Positions 1 through 10,800 of a stretch of DNA of 36,253 bases are shown in pieces. How positions within the stretch are numbered: the first letter of the stretch is position 1; each line of letters opens with the position of its first letter. Made by a program: the position numbers and the translations under genes. The notes under the pieces were generated by a model. The model was not told the DNA's origin. It did no database searches and was given only the letters and a program-made list of their open reading frames with translations. The stretch is from Mycobacterium scrofulaceum (GTDB lineage Bacteria > Actinomycetota > Actinomycetes > Mycobacteriales > Mycobacteriaceae): the NCBI RefSeq assembly GCF_001667885.1, contig NZ_LZJW01000103.1, forward strand, positions 1-36,253, read 5' to 3'.

Positions 1-1
1 G

Positions 2-307
2 CGGGCGGCCCAGGTGAATCTCATCGAGGCTCCCGCGGCCGTCGAGGCCGACGAAGAGTCTTCACTGACGCGGCGCCGGCGGGCGGATGTCACCCAACGC
101 GGCCGCCGGTACGAATACCTCGACGCCGAACCGTCGACGAGCGCCTCGGATCGGGGCGCGCAAACCCTGGGCTTCACCGGAACGGCACCGGCCGAAGGGG
201 CGGCCACAGCGGCCGGATTGACGGCGCTGGGCGACGGTGCCTTCGACGGCGCCGCGCGCACTCCGATGGTGCCGCGCACCTGGGGCTACGGTCCGGCCGC
301 ACCGTGA
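2..307 (+). CDS. PPE family protein, PPW subfamily, C-terminal part (5' end outside window)
   Basis: About 101 codons of open frame enter from the left edge and end at TGA 305-307. The N-terminal PPE domain is outside the window. What remains is typical of the PPE-PPW C-terminal region: an Arg-rich stretch ([19 protein letters not shown]) followed by GFTGT and, near the end, PMVPRTWG. These match the GFxGT and PxxPxxW signatures of that subfamily. PPE proteins of this kind are exported by type VII secretion and sit at or beyond the cell envelope; no specific role can be read from this fragment. It runs in the same direction as fadD21, 169 bp upstream of it. Confidence 0.85.
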   Translation, partial: RAAQVNLIEAPAAVEADEESSLTRRRRADVTQRGRRYEYLDAEPSTSASDRGAQTLGFTGTAPAEGAATAAGLTALGDGAFDGAARTPMVPRTWGYGPAAP

Positions 308-380
308 CAGTGATTGGGGCACAACAGCATTCGCTGGCGCATCGCAGTCAGGCGCGGTCCGGCGCACACAGGGGCCGACG

Positions 381-400
381 GCCGGGGCCGTGGCCCCGGC
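381..400 (+). terminator. GC-rich hairpin after the PPE gene
   Basis: Perfect 9-bp inverted repeat (GCCGGGGCC / GGCCCCGGC) separated by GT, 74 nt after the PPE stop. In RNA it would fold with a slightly larger loop. It has no T-tract, as is common for candidate mycobacterial terminators, so termination is inferred from position and stem strength only. Confidence 0.4.
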
Positions 401-463
401 GCACCACCGGCAACCGGAGTGCGGCAGTGACGCGACCGGCATCCGCAAGCGGACGAAGAGCGG

Positions 464-469
464 TAGCCT
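464..469 (+). promoter_or_regulatory. Candidate -10 box for a leaderless fadD21 transcript
   Basis: TAGCCT fits the mycobacterial TANNNT -10 motif and ends 7 nt before the ATG at 477. No Shine-Dalgarno sequence lies at normal distance from that ATG (the nearest purine run, GAAGAG, is about 17 nt away). Both points suit a transcript that starts at or next to the start codon. Confidence 0.45.
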
Positions 470-476
470 AACCCGC

Positions 477-2216
477 ATGCAGAACGCGTCGGTGGTCTCC
501 CTGCTGCGTGAACGCGCGGGACTGCAGCCCGACGAGATCGCGTTCCGCTACACCGACTACGAGCACGATTGGGCGGGCGTCACCGAGACGTTGACGTGGG
601 CGCAGCTGTACCAGCGGACCCTGAAAGTCGCGCACGAGGTCAAGCGGCACGGCGCCGTCGGGGACCGGGCCGTGATCCTGGCTCCGCAGGGCCTGCCCTA
701 CGTCGTGGCCTTCCTGGGCGCGATGCAGGCCGGGCTGATCGCGGTGCCGCTGTCCGTCCCGGCGGTGGGCGCCCACGACGAACGGGTGAGCGCCGTTCTC
801 GCCGACACCACGCCCACCGTCGTCCTCACCACGTCCGCGGTCGCCGGAACCATCGGCGAGTATCTGCGTCAGCCCGGCTCGACGACCACCCCGACCGTCG
901 TCGAGGTCGATGCGCTGGATTTGGACGACACCGCCGCGCCGGGCATCCGGCTCAGCGGCGCCCCCGACACGGCGTACCTGCAGTACACGTCCGGCTCGAC
1001 GCGCCTGCCCGCCGGGGTGATGATCTCGCACCGCAACCTGCGCGTGAACTTCCAGCAGCTGATGGCCGCCTACTTCGCCGAGTTCAATGGCGTTCCGCCC
1101 CGCGAAACCGCCGCCGTTTCCTGGCTGCCCTTCTACCACGACATGGGGTTGGTGCTGGGCGTGATCGCGCCGATCATGGGAGGTTATCGGGGTGACCTGA
1201 CCAGCCCGGTCGCCTTCCTGCAGCGGCCGGCACGCTGGATCCACGCGATGTCGATCGGCGCACCGGTGATGTCGGCGGCGCCGAACTTCGCGTTCGAGTT
1301 GGCCGTTCGCAAGACGAAGGACGCCGACCTGGAGGGCGTGGACCTGCGCAACGTCCTGGGCATCGTCAGCGGCGCCGAGCGCATCCACCCCGCCACGCTG
1401 GACCGGTTCGCTAAACGCTTCGCGCCGTACAACTTTGACGACCGCGCGATGCGCCCGTCCTACGGGTTGGCCGAGGCCACGGTGTACGTCACCAGCCGCA
1501 CCACCCGTGGCGCCCCGCGGGTCGTTCACTTCGATCCCGGGAAGCTCTCGGAGGGCGCCGCGGAGCGCTGCGCGGCGGAGAGCGGCTCGCCGCTGCTGAG
1601 CTACGGCATGCCGACATCGCCGGTGGTGCGGATCGTCGACCCCGACACCCGCCGGGAATGCCCGGCGTGTTCGGTGGGCGAGATCTGGGTCCACGGCGAG
1701 AACGTGGCGGGCGGCTACTGGCAGAAGCCCGAGGAGACCGAACGCACCTTCGGCGGCGTCGTGGCCGACCCGTCCCCGGGCACACCGGAGGGACCGTGGC
1801 TGCGCACCGGCGACCTCGGGTTCGTCTGCGAGGGTGAGATGTTCATCGTGGGCCGGACGAAGGATCTGCTGATCGTTTACGGCCGCAACCACTATCCCGA
1901 GGACATCGAGTCGACGGTGCAGGGGATCACCGGCGGTCGCGTCGCGGCGATCTCCGTGGCGGTGGACGAGACCGAGAAGCTGGTGACCATCATCGAAATC
2001 AAGAAACGCGGCGACTCCGACGAGGAGGTGTCGCGGCGGTTCGCGGTCGTCAAAAACGATGTCACCGCGGCGATTTCAAGTTCGCACGGTCTCAATGTCG
2101 CCGATCTCGTGCTGGTGTCGCCGGGGTCGATTCCCACCACGACGAGCGGCAAGATCCGGCGCGCCGCCTGCGTCGAGCAGTACCGCCGTCAGGAGTTCAC
2201 CCGGCTCGACGCATGA
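477..2216 (+). CDS. fadD21: Long-chain fatty-acid--AMP ligase (FAAL), FadD21 type
   Basis: 579 residues. FAALs activate a fatty acid with ATP to an acyl-adenylate and pass it to an acyl carrier or PKS instead of making acyl-CoA. Adenylation motifs are in order: YTSGSTR at 170-176, WLPFYHDMG at 216-224, PSYGLAEAT, the RTGDLGF hinge motif near 440-446, [20 protein letters not shown], and the C-terminal SGKIRRA with Lys559. The length matches M. tuberculosis FadD21 (about 578), which it resembles along its whole length from recall. ATG 477 was chosen because similarity starts there; the frame is open back to about 237 but the extra 80 residues look non-native. It converges on the 2226-2543 gene with only 9 bp between stops. 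It probably loads the PKS encoded at 4840-11133. Confidence 0.92.
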   Translation: MQNASVVSLLRERAGLQPDEIAFRYTDYEHDWAGVTETLTWAQLYQRTLKVAHEVKRHGAVGDRAVILAPQGLPYVVAFLGAMQAGLIAVPLSVPAVGAHDERVSAVLADTTPTVVLTTSAVAGTIGEYLRQPGSTTTPTVVEVDALDLDDTAAPGIRLSGAPDTAYLQYTSGSTRLPAGVMISHRNLRVNFQQLMAAYFAEFNGVPPRETAAVSWLPFYHDMGLVLGVIAPIMGGYRGDLTSPVAFLQRPARWIHAMSIGAPVMSAAPNFAFELAVRKTKDADLEGVDLRNVLGIVSGAERIHPATLDRFAKRFAPYNFDDRAMRPSYGLAEATVYVTSRTTRGAPRVVHFDPGKLSEGAAERCAAESGSPLLSYGMPTSPVVRIVDPDTRRECPACSVGEIWVHGENVAGGYWQKPEETERTFGGVVADPSPGTPEGPWLRTGDLGFVCEGEMFIVGRTKDLLIVYGRNHYPEDIESTVQGITGGRVAAISVAVDETEKLVTIIEIKKRGDSDEEVSRRFAVVKNDVTAAISSSHGLNVADLVLVSPGSIPTTTSGKIRRAACVEQYRRQEFTRLDA

Positions 2217-2225
2217 GCGCCGGGC

Positions 2226-2543
2226 CTAGGGCTGCGACTCGGCGAGGAAGCGGTCCACCACGTCCGGGCCCGTGGAGTGCAGCGCGATGGACAGCTCCAG
2301 CAGCCTGTCCTTGACCTTCTTGGGCAGCAACTCGATGGACTTGGTGGTGGCGGAGTCGTACTTCGATCCCGGAAAGCGTTGCAGCACAACGTCCTTTTGC
2401 TCTTCCGTGGTGTAGATCTCCAGGAGCCTCATCCCCGCGAAGGCTTCCTTGGCCGAGTCGGCCATTCCCGCTTTCGCGAGCGCCTCGAGCCGTTCCTCGT
2501 TGATCCAGACGTTGACCTTGATCTTCTTTGCGTCGCCACTCAT
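2226..2543 (-). CDS. Uncharacterised 105-residue protein coupled to sat
   Basis: I do not recognise this family. The protein is small, charged and soluble-looking, with no signal peptide or membrane segment. It begins MSGDAKKIKVNVWINEERLE and is rich in Lys, Glu and Leu, with probable helices (LEALAKAGMADSAKEAF, LLPKKVKDRLLELSIALH) and few Cys or His residues, so a metal site is unlikely. Its ATG overlaps the sat stop as ATGA (2540-2543), the classic arrangement for translational coupling, so it is almost certainly co-expressed with ATP sulfurylase in a cysC-sat-orf operon. A role as a partner or regulator of sulfate activation, or of the enzyme using PAPS, is inference from position only. 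It is too small for, and lacks the PAPS-binding motif of, a sulfotransferase. Confidence 0.85.
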   Translation of the reverse strand: MSGDAKKIKVNVWINEERLEALAKAGMADSAKEAFAGMRLLEIYTTEEQKDVVLQRFPGSKYDSATTKSIELLPKKVKDRLLELSIALHSTGPDVVDRFLAESQP

Positions 2544-3805
2544 GATCGGGCCCCCTCCAACGGATTCAGCGTGAACACGGGCAGCCGGTCCGCCAGGTAC
2601 TCCTCGGTGACGAACGGCGAGCCCTGACCGTACTTGGCGGCCGCCTCGAGAACCACCTCGAACACCTCGTGCCGCATCACCTGCTGGGTGGGCTTCACCT
2701 CGTCGGTCAGAATGCTCCTGATCAGGCTTCCGCTGAAGCTCTGGGCCTTGGAGTCGTGCCCGCACAGCGCCGAGTTGGTCACTTCGCGGCATTCGGGGCA
2801 ATACCAGTTCTCCCGCAGGAACACCGGTTTGATGCCCAGCTCCGACCGGTGTTCCTGAAGGAGGTTCTGCGAGTCGTACGGGTGGTAGAAGTCGCCGACG
2901 CCGGCGTGGTCGCGGCCGAACATGTGGTGCGTGCACCCGAGGTTGGTGCGCAGGATCGCGTGGAAGATCGCCTCCCGCGGGCCCGCGTAGCGCATGTCCC
3001 ACAGCGTGAAGGTCACCTTGTGGACGTCCTCCCGGAAATACCCGCTCTTCCTGAGCTCGTCCTGCGTGAGCAGGATCGCCTCGTCGATGTAGTCGCCCAC
3101 CCGCTTCTGCCCGATGATCGCGTTGACCAGCACGCCCGTGCTCAGGTCGTCGACCGGCTGGTCTTCGTTGGCCGCCAGCCACGCCTGCTTCATCAGCGCC
3201 TCGTGCCCGGTGTGGGGCACGTTGCGGGTCTGATGCGCGACGACGTGCGTCCAGTTCTTCTCCGCGAGCGCGTCCTGGTGCTGCCGGGGGGTGAGCCAGA
3301 AGCTCTTGAAGGGCTCATTGAACACCGGCTCGTTGATCAGCGTGACATCCCCGGCGACGAACCGGTCCGCGTAGGCCAGCGTCTTCTTCACCCCCGGGTG
3401 ACGGGGATCCGTTGTGCCGTAAGTCTTCTCAGCCAGGCGCTGCAGGTCATACTCGTAGATCTCGGTGACGTCCAGGATGGCGATCGGAACGTCCAGATAT
3501 TCCAGCACCACGCTCGCGCCCTCTTGGACGCCCAGCTTCTCGATGTCGTCGAAGGACAGGTCGAACACGATCGGGATGCTCCACAGCGTCCCGTCCGGCA
3601 GCGCCAACTTGTCCAGCGTGGTGTCGACCTCCTGCCGGCCCATGAACCCGGTCAGGGGCGTGAAGAACCCGTAGGAAAGGCTGATGACCTCGTGCGCCGT
3701 CGCCTTCGAGATCGGCACCCGCGCCAGGCCCTGGATCCGGCCGGCCGCGTTTTCGGTGGCCACCCGCTCCACGATCGGCTTGCCGTTGTGACCCGTATAG
3801 CTCAT
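2540..3805 (-). CDS. sat: Sulfate adenylyltransferase (ATP sulfurylase), homomeric Sat type
   Basis: 421 residues. Makes adenosine 5'-phosphosulfate (APS) and pyrophosphate from ATP and sulfate in the cytosol. The N-terminal PUA-like domain is followed by the catalytic domain with QTRNVPHTGHE at 192-202 (the RNxPHxGHE nucleotide-binding motif) and GRDHAGVG at 297-304. Cys336, Cys339, Cys348 and His350 form a CxxC-x8-CxH cluster resembling the zinc site known in thermophilic bacterial Sat. This is not the heterodimeric CysD/CysN enzyme used by M. tuberculosis for assimilation, so it is an extra or alternative activating enzyme. ATG 3805 was chosen because MSYTGHNGKPI fits the family and a GAGGGG-like ribosome site precedes it. 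It lies 64 bp after cysC, and its stop overlaps the next ATG. GC is visibly lower than in the flanking genes. Confidence 0.93.
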   Translation of the reverse strand: MSYTGHNGKPIVERVATENAAGRIQGLARVPISKATAHEVISLSYGFFTPLTGFMGRQEVDTTLDKLALPDGTLWSIPIVFDLSFDDIEKLGVQEGASVVLEYLDVPIAILDVTEIYEYDLQRLAEKTYGTTDPRHPGVKKTLAYADRFVAGDVTLINEPVFNEPFKSFWLTPRQHQDALAEKNWTHVVAHQTRNVPHTGHEALMKQAWLAANEDQPVDDLSTGVLVNAIIGQKRVGDYIDEAILLTQDELRKSGYFREDVHKVTFTLWDMRYAGPREAIFHAILRTNLGCTHHMFGRDHAGVGDFYHPYDSQNLLQEHRSELGIKPVFLRENWYCPECREVTNSALCGHDSKAQSFSGSLIRSILTDEVKPTQQVMRHEVFEVVLEAAAKYGQGSPFVTEEYLADRLPVFTLNPLEGARS

Positions 3806-3869
3806 TCGATGCCCCTCGCTTCGCAGTCCAACACTTTCCTGGCAAACAGCCCGGCGCCCGTGCCGATTC

Positions 3870-4553
3870 CTAAACCCCGACCGCCCCATCCTGGCTGCGC
3901 GCGAGGACAGGGATGACGCCGACCTTCTCGAGGTGCGCAATCACCTCCTCGGCCAGGGTGTCCGCGTCCTTCGCCCCGCCCTCGAGTCGCAATTCCGGTT
4001 CCACCGGAGCCTCGTACGGATCGTCGATGCCGGTGAATCCCTTGATCTCGCCGGCCCGGGCCTTCTTGTACAGGCCTTTGGGGTCGCGCTTTTCGCAGAT
4101 TTCGATCGGGGTGTCGATGAAGATCTCCTGGAAGTCGCCCTCGGGCAGCGTTTCGCGCACCGCGTCGCGATCACGCCGGTAGGGACTGATGAAGGCCGTC
4201 AAGGCGATCACGCCGGCCTCACAGAACAACTTCGAGACCGCGCCGATGCGCCGGATGTTCTCCTCGCGGTCTTCGGCGGAGAAGCCCAGGCCGAACCGCT
4301 TGGCGAACGCCGCGCCGTGGCGGGGCTCGAGGGTGTCGGGACCGGCGTTGAGCCCGTAGCGGACGTTGTCCCCGTCGAGGAGATAGCTTCGGATGCCCCG
4401 GTCGTACAGCTTCTGTTCGACGGTGTTGGCCACTGTGCTCTTCCCGCTGCCGCTGAGCCCGGTGAACCAGAGGACGCAGCCCCGGTGCCCGTTGAGCTTT
4501 TCCCGGCTGTCACGGCTGATGTGGTGGTCGTGCCAGGTGATGTTGTTCGACAT
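3870..4553 (-). CDS. cysC: Adenylyl-sulfate kinase (APS kinase), stand-alone
   Basis: 227 residues. Phosphorylates APS to PAPS, the donor used by sulfotransferases. Seen: the family N-terminus ([19 protein letters not shown]), P-loop GLSGSGKST at 32-40, [11 protein letters not shown] at 59-69, [28 protein letters not shown] and DDPYEAP. Between the GLN of the DGDN motif and [13 protein letters not shown] there are 20 residues (70-89) where E. coli CysC has 3, so this enzyme has an insertion of about 17 residues near the APS-binding site. In M. tuberculosis the kinase is fused to CysN; here it is separate and paired with sat. ATG 4553 has a strong GAGGAG ribosome site 6 nt upstream. First gene of cysC-sat-orf. 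Confidence 0.93.
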   Translation of the reverse strand: MSNNITWHDHHISRDSREKLNGHRGCVLWFTGLSGSGKSTVANTVEQKLYDRGIRSYLLDGDNVRYGLNAGPDTLEPRHGAAFAKRFGLGFSAEDREENIRRIGAVSKLFCEAGVIALTAFISPYRRDRDAVRETLPEGDFQEIFIDTPIEICEKRDPKGLYKKARAGEIKGFTGIDDPYEAPVEPELRLEGGAKDADTLAEEVIAHLEKVGVIPVLARSQDGAVGV

Positions 4554-4839
4554 TTTCGGCTCCTCGACACCGATCCCGTAGAAGTCCTCCCACGACCTTC
4601 ACCAGATCGCGCATCAATCAAACCGGGGTTGTGGCCGGTCGGTTACTTAAGATGGCCAATTTACAGGAGATTTTCGGGTCTCCGCTACCGTGCCGCGGCG
4701 CCAGGGCGGACGGCATTCGGCCAGCTCCCGGCGCCGCGCGACCGAGCGTGGCCGCCCCGGCACGGACGGGCCGCGCCGCCCGGCCCAGACGCCGACGGTT
4801 ACGACCAGGGTGAGCCGAATGCCCCCGTCGGGCCGCCGG
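4554..4839 (-). promoter_or_regulatory. Intergenic region between pks stop and cysC start; probable cysC operon promoter
   Basis: 286 bp with no convincing gene. The half nearest the PKS (about 4690-4839) is very GC-rich. A markedly AT-rich block lies at about 4645-4680 (reverse strand reads TTGGCCATCTTAAGTAACC in its middle), 90-130 nt upstream of cysC, and is the likeliest promoter. I cannot assign -35 and -10 boxes with certainty. The ribosome site GAGGAG of cysC lies at its left end. Confidence 0.35.
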
Positions 4840-7800
4840 TCAGGACGGCGATGATGCGGACTCCGCGGCGGCCAACTCGTCGCACAGGTGTTCCGCGAGA
4901 TCGCGAACCGTGGTGATCTTGGTGGGGCTGATGCGCACCCCGGTTTCCGTTTCGATGCGCGTTCGCAGCTCCAAGTTTCCCAGCGAATCCAGTCCGTAGT
5001 CGGACAGCGGACGGTCGGGATCGATTGTGCGGCGCAGCAACAGGCTGATCTGGCCGGAAACCAGCCGGCGGATGGCGGTCGGCCATTCCTCGCGCGGCAG
5101 CGCCTTGAGCTCGGCCAGGAATTTGCCCGTGTCGGGGCTGCCGCTCCCCGCCGACTGGAACGCCTCGGCGAACCGGCTGCGTTGCGCGAACGACATCAGC
5201 CAGGGCGTTCCCATGATCGGCGCGTAGCCGGTGTAGGCGCGGTCGTACCGCTGCAGGGATTCGAAGGCGTGGTAACCCTCCGCCGGCTTGATCGCGACGC
5301 CCGCGTCTTCCGCCAGCGCCGTGGCCCGGCCGACCTCCGACCATGCGCCCCAGGCGATCGCGCTGCCCGCGAGCCCCTGGCTGCGGCGCCAGTGCGCGAA
5401 GGCGTCCAGCCAGCTGTTGGCCGCCGCGTACGCGCCCTGCCCCGGCGAGCCGACCAGCGCGGCGGCCGAGGAGAAGGAGCAGAACCAGTCCAGCGGCTGG
5501 TTCGCGGTCGCGTGGTGCAGGTTCCAGGCCCCGTAAACCTTTGGCGCCCAACACCGGTCGACGAGTTCGTCGGTCACGTTGGCCAGCGTGGCGTCCTGGA
5601 CCACCGCGGCCGCGTGCAGCACCCCGCGCACCGGCAGCCCCGTCGCGGTCGCGCACGCCACCAGCCGCTCGGCCGTGGCCGGCTCGGCGATATCGCCGCA
5701 CTCCACCGCGACGTCGGCCCCGCCGGCGCGGAGGCGCTCGATGTCTTGGCAAGCTTGCTCGTTGGGCGCCGAGCGCGAGTTGAGCACGATCCGTCCGGCG
5801 CCGCGCGCCGCCATCTCACCCGCCAGGAACAACCCCAGTCCGCCGATGCCGCCGGTGACGATGTAGGCGCCGTCGCCGCGGAACGGCCGAACGCGCTCCG
5901 GGGGGACCGCGGCCACACTGCGGCCGGCGCGCGGCACGTCGAGCACCACCTTGCCGGTGTGCCCGGCCGCGGCGACCAGGCGGACCGCGGCGGCCGCGTC
6001 CTGGATCGGGTAGTGCGTCGTGCGCGGCATGGGCAGCTCGCCGTCGGCCGTGCGGCGGTAAACGGTGGTCAGCAGGCGCCGGACGGTCTCGGGATGGCTG
6101 AACGTCAGCAACGCCAGGTCGACCGCGAACAGCGACAGGTTGCGGCGGAACGGGAACAGCCCGAGGTGGGTGTCGCGGTAGATGTCGCGCTTGCCCAGCT
6201 CGACGAATCGGCCGCCGAACGCCAGCAGCTCGACTCCCGCGCGCTGCGCGGCGCCGGGCAGCGAGTTGAGCACCACGTCGACGCCGTATCCGCCGGTGTC
6301 ACGGCGGATTTCGTCTGCGAACGCAGCGCTGCGCGAGTCGTAGACGTGCTCGATTCCCGTGTCGCGCAGCAATTGCCGGCGCCGCGGGCTGCCCGCGGTC
6401 GCGAAGATTTCGCAACCCGCGGCCCGGGCGATCGCGATGGCCGCCTGCCCGACGCCGCCGGTGCCGGAGTGGATCAGCACCTTGTCGGCCGGCGCGATGC
6501 GGGCCAGGTCATGCAGGGCGTACCAGGCGGTCGCCGCGGCGGTGGGCACGGCGGCGGCGTCTTCCAGCGGGAGGTCGGGCGGGAGGGTGACCGCGTGCCG
6601 GGCGTCGGCGACGACGAAGGTGCCCCAGCAGCCGTTGCGGGACATCCCGCCCACGCGGTCGCCCACCCGGTGCTCGGTGGCGTCGGGGCCGACGGCGGTC
6701 ACCACGCCGGCGAAGTCCCCACCCAATTGCTGTTGGTAGCCCTCGAAGGTGGGATAGCGGCCGAACGCGACCAGCACGTCGGCGAAATTGACGGTGGACG
6801 CGGCGACCGCGACCTCGATCTCGCCCGGGCCGGGCGGGACGCGGTCGAACGCGGTGAACTCCAGCGATTCGAGGTCACCCGCGGTGCGGATCTGCAGGCG
6901 CATGCCGTCCCGCTCGTGATCGACGACCGTGGTCCGCCGCTCGGCCGGACGCAGCGGCCCCGGGCGCAGCCGCGCGGTGTACCACTCCCCGTGTCGCCAC
7001 GCGGTCTCGTCTTCTGCCGAGCCGCTCTTCAGTTGCGCCGCAACGTGTTCGGGCCCGGTCGCGCCGTCGACGTCGATTTGGGTGGCGCTCAGGTGCGGGT
7101 GTTCGGAATCGATCACGCGCAGCAGTCCGCGCAGCCCGGCCTGCTCCAGGTTGGCCACATCGCCGGCCGCCACGGTGGCGGCGTTCCTGGTGACCACGAA
7201 GAGCCGGGGCGACTCGCCCGGCAGCTCGGAGAGCTCACGGGCGACCGCGACCAGGTGAGACACGTAGTCGCGCCCGCGCCGCGCCGGATCGGCGCCGCCG
7301 GCCGGGGGCTCCGTCACCACGACCACTCCCGTCAGGCCCTTGAGCGGGCCGTGCCCGTTCGAGGGCGCCAGGCCGGTGCCGGACAGCAGCGCGCGCAGCC
7401 CGGCGGTTTCCGCCGAGCCAACCGGCAGGGGCAAGGTGGTGCAGTGGGCGCCGTCTGACAGCGCCTCGCCCAGTTGGGCCGTGAGCGGATCCGTCGCATC
7501 GCACGCGCTGAGCAACAGCCACGATCCCGGCTCGGCCCCCGCGGCGTCCGGGAGCTGTCGCGGCTCCCATTCGATGGTCAACAACCGCTCGTTGAGCAGC
7601 CGCTCCGCCCGCTCGCCTTCGGAGCTTCCACCGGCCAGCCGCAGCCCTTCGACCCTGAGCAGCACGCCGCCGGACTGGTCGAGCACGTCGATGTCCGCCT
7701 CGCACTCGCCGGGGTCCGACGACCTCACCCGCGTCAGGCAGTGCTGCGCGTTGCGGGCGGGGGAATAGCTGCGCAACCGCCGGACGCCGACCGGCAGCAG

Positions 7801-10800
7801 CAGACCGCCCGCGCCGGCGCGCTGCACCAGCGGATGCACGACCACCGACTGAAAACAGGCGTCCAGCAGTGCCGGATGGATGGCGTAGCCCGACTGCTGC
7901 GAGCGGATCGCTCCGGGCAGCGCCACCTCCGCGAGCACCGTGGAAGTGTCACCGTCGCCGACGAGCGCGGCCGCCAGGCCCGAGAAGGCCGGGCCGTAGT
8001 GAATCCCGATCGCGTCGAACGCCTTTCGCAATTCGGCGCCGTCCATGCCGGACGGATGGTTGGCGATCAAGGTGGCCATGTCGTGAGCGGGCGGCTGCGC
8101 TGCGTCCACGGCGCGCAGGACCGCGCGCGCCCGGGGCACGCGTTCGCCGTCCTCGTGGGTGTCCACGGTGAAATCGAAAACTTCCGGCGCGGTGACCGTC
8201 GCCGCCGAGGAGGCCCGCGTCCGGTCGTCCAGCAACAGCGTCTGCTCGAAGGTGACGTCGCTGACCTCGGACCGCTCACCGAGGACCGCACGCGCCGCGC
8301 TCAGCGCCATCTCGCAGTAAGCGGCACCGGGAAACGCTGCCACGTGGTGGATTTGGTGGTCGCCGAGCCACGGGTGCGCCTCGGTCCCGACGTCGCCCTG
8401 CCAGACGTGGCGCTCGGGTTCCTCGTGCAGGTGCACGTGCGCACCGAGCAGCGGATGCACGGCCTGGACCGAGGCGCCGTGCGCCTGGTCCGTTGCCTCG
8501 CGGCTGAGCATCAGCCTGCGATGCGTCCAGGTCGGGATCGGCGCGTCCACCAGGCGACCGGTCGGGTACAGCACCGAGAAGTCGACGACGGCGCCGGCGC
8601 TGTGCACGTCGGCGACGAACGCCCGCATGCCGGCCGGCAGCTCTTGCTCCCGGCGCATGGCCGCCAACGCCGCGATGGGCATGTCCAGGCTTGCGGCGTT
8701 CTGCTCGACGGCGTGCGTGAGCAGGGGATGCGGCGAAAGCTCCCCGAAGACGCGGAAACCGTCCTTGAGGGCGGCCTGCACGGCCGCCGCGAAACGCACT
8801 GTGTAGCGCAGGTTTTCAGCCCAGTACTCGCCGGTGAACGAGGGCCGTTCGCGCGGGTTCCACAGCGTCGCCGAGTAGTAGGGCACCTCCGGCTCCCGGG
8901 GCTCGAGCCCGGCGAGCGCCTCGATGAGTTCGTCGAGGATCGGCTCCACCTGAGGCGAGTGCGATGCCACGTCCACGGCCACCTCACGCGCCACCACGTC
9001 CTGCTCCTGCCAGGCCGCGACCAGCTCGCGGATCGACTGCGTGTCACCGCCGACGACCGTGGACGTGGGCGACGCGACCACCGAGAGGACAACATCGGAG
9101 ATTCCGCGAATGGACAACTCCGACAACACCTGTTGGCCCGGCAGCTCCACCGACGCCATGGCGCCACTCCCGGCGAGCCGCGCCATCAACCTGGAGCGCC
9201 GGCAGATGACGCGCACCCCGTCGTGCAGCGACAGGCCGCCCGCGACGACCGCCGCCGCGCATTCGCCGAGCGAATGGCCGATCACGGCGCCGGGACGCGC
9301 CCCGTAGGCCTTCATCGTCTCGGCCAGCGCGACCTGCATCGCGAAGATCGTCGGCTGCACCCGGTCGATGCCGGTCACCACCTCCGGCGCCGACATCGCC
9401 TCGGTGACCGAAAACCCCGATTCCTCGGCGATCAGCGGTTCCACCGCCGCGATCGTCGCGGCGAACACCGGTTCGCAGGCCAGCAGCTCGGCGCCCATCT
9501 TTGACCACTGCGAACCCTGCCCGGAGAACACCCATACCGGCCCCCGGTCGTCCTGACCCACGGCGGGTTCGAGCGGGATGTCGCTGCCGGCGACCTCGCG
9601 CAGGGCCGCGCTGAGCTCACCGAAGTCGCCGGCCGACACCACCGTTCGCACCGGCCGGTGCGCGCGGCGACGCGCGAGCGTGTAGCCAAGGTCCGGCAGC
9701 GCCGCCGTGCCGGCGCCCCCGGCGTCGATCCAGTCCGCCAGCCGGGCGGCCGTGACGCGCAGCTGCTCGGCGGAGGTCGCCGACACCGGAAACAGCAACG
9801 CCCCGTTGACATTCGGGGCGCCCGGGGCGCCCGGGGGCGCCTCTTCCGGCGCCTCTTCTAGGACGGCGTGCACGTTGGTGCCGGACATCCCGTACGACGA
9901 CACCGCTGCGCGGCGCGGGTGCCGGTCGCCGGGCCAGGGCGTGTTGGCCCGCGGCACGAACAGCTCCGTCTCGATCGCGGCCATCTCGTCGGGCAGCCGG
10001 GTGAAGTGCAGGTTTTGGGGCACCGTGCCGTGCTGTAGCGCGAGGATCGCCTTCATCAACCCCAGCGGTCCGGAGGTCGACTGCAGGTGGCCGAAGTTCG
10101 TCTTTACCGAGCCCAGCGCGCAGGGCCCGGCGGTGCCGTACACGGCGGCCAGGCTCGCGTATTCGATCGGATCCCCGACCGGGGTGCCGGTACCGTGTGC
10201 CTCGACGAAGCCGACCGTGGCGGCGTCGACGCCGGCGGCCTCCAGCGCCTTGCGGTAAACGGCCACCTGCGCGGTTTCCGACGGCGCCGCGATGTTCACG
10301 GTTCGGCCGTCCTGGTTGGCCGCGGTGCCGCGCACGACGGCAAGTATCCGGTCGGCATCGCGTTGCGCGTCTTCGAGCCGCTTCAGCAGCAGCATGACGC
10401 AGCCCTCACCGGACACGAAGCCGTCCGCGTTCACGTCGAAGGCGTGGCAACGGCCGGTCGGCGACAGCATGCCCTGCAGCGATCCCGAGACGGACTTCCG
10501 CGGCTCCAGCGTCACCGCGACGCCGCCAGCCAGGGCCATATCGCTTTCGCCGCTGCTCAGGCTGCCGCACGCCTGGTGCACGGCCATCAGCCCCGACGAG
10601 CATGCGGTATCCACGGTGAGGGCGGGGCCGTGCAGCCCCAGCGTGTAGGCGACCCGCCCAGACGCGAAGCTGTTGCTGGTGCCGGTGAACCCGTACGGGC
10701 CCTCGGCGGCGCCGCAGTCGGCGGAGAGCAGTTCGTAGTCGCCGTGCGTAAGCCCGACGAAGACGCCGGTCTGCGAGTGGGACAACCGCGCGGGATCGAG

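Noticed and set aside
237..476. Extended N-terminus of the FAAL
   Set aside because: Would overlap the PPE 3' end and run through the hairpin; FadD21 similarity begins at ATG 477.
4631..4813. 60-codon plus-strand frame in the pks-cysC gap
   Set aside because: Arg/Pro-rich product typical of random GC-rich sequence; no ribosome site or homology.
4888..7458. 856-codon plus-strand frame opposite the PKS
   Set aside because: Antisense of conserved DH/ER/KR/ACP coding sequence; low-complexity Arg-rich product.
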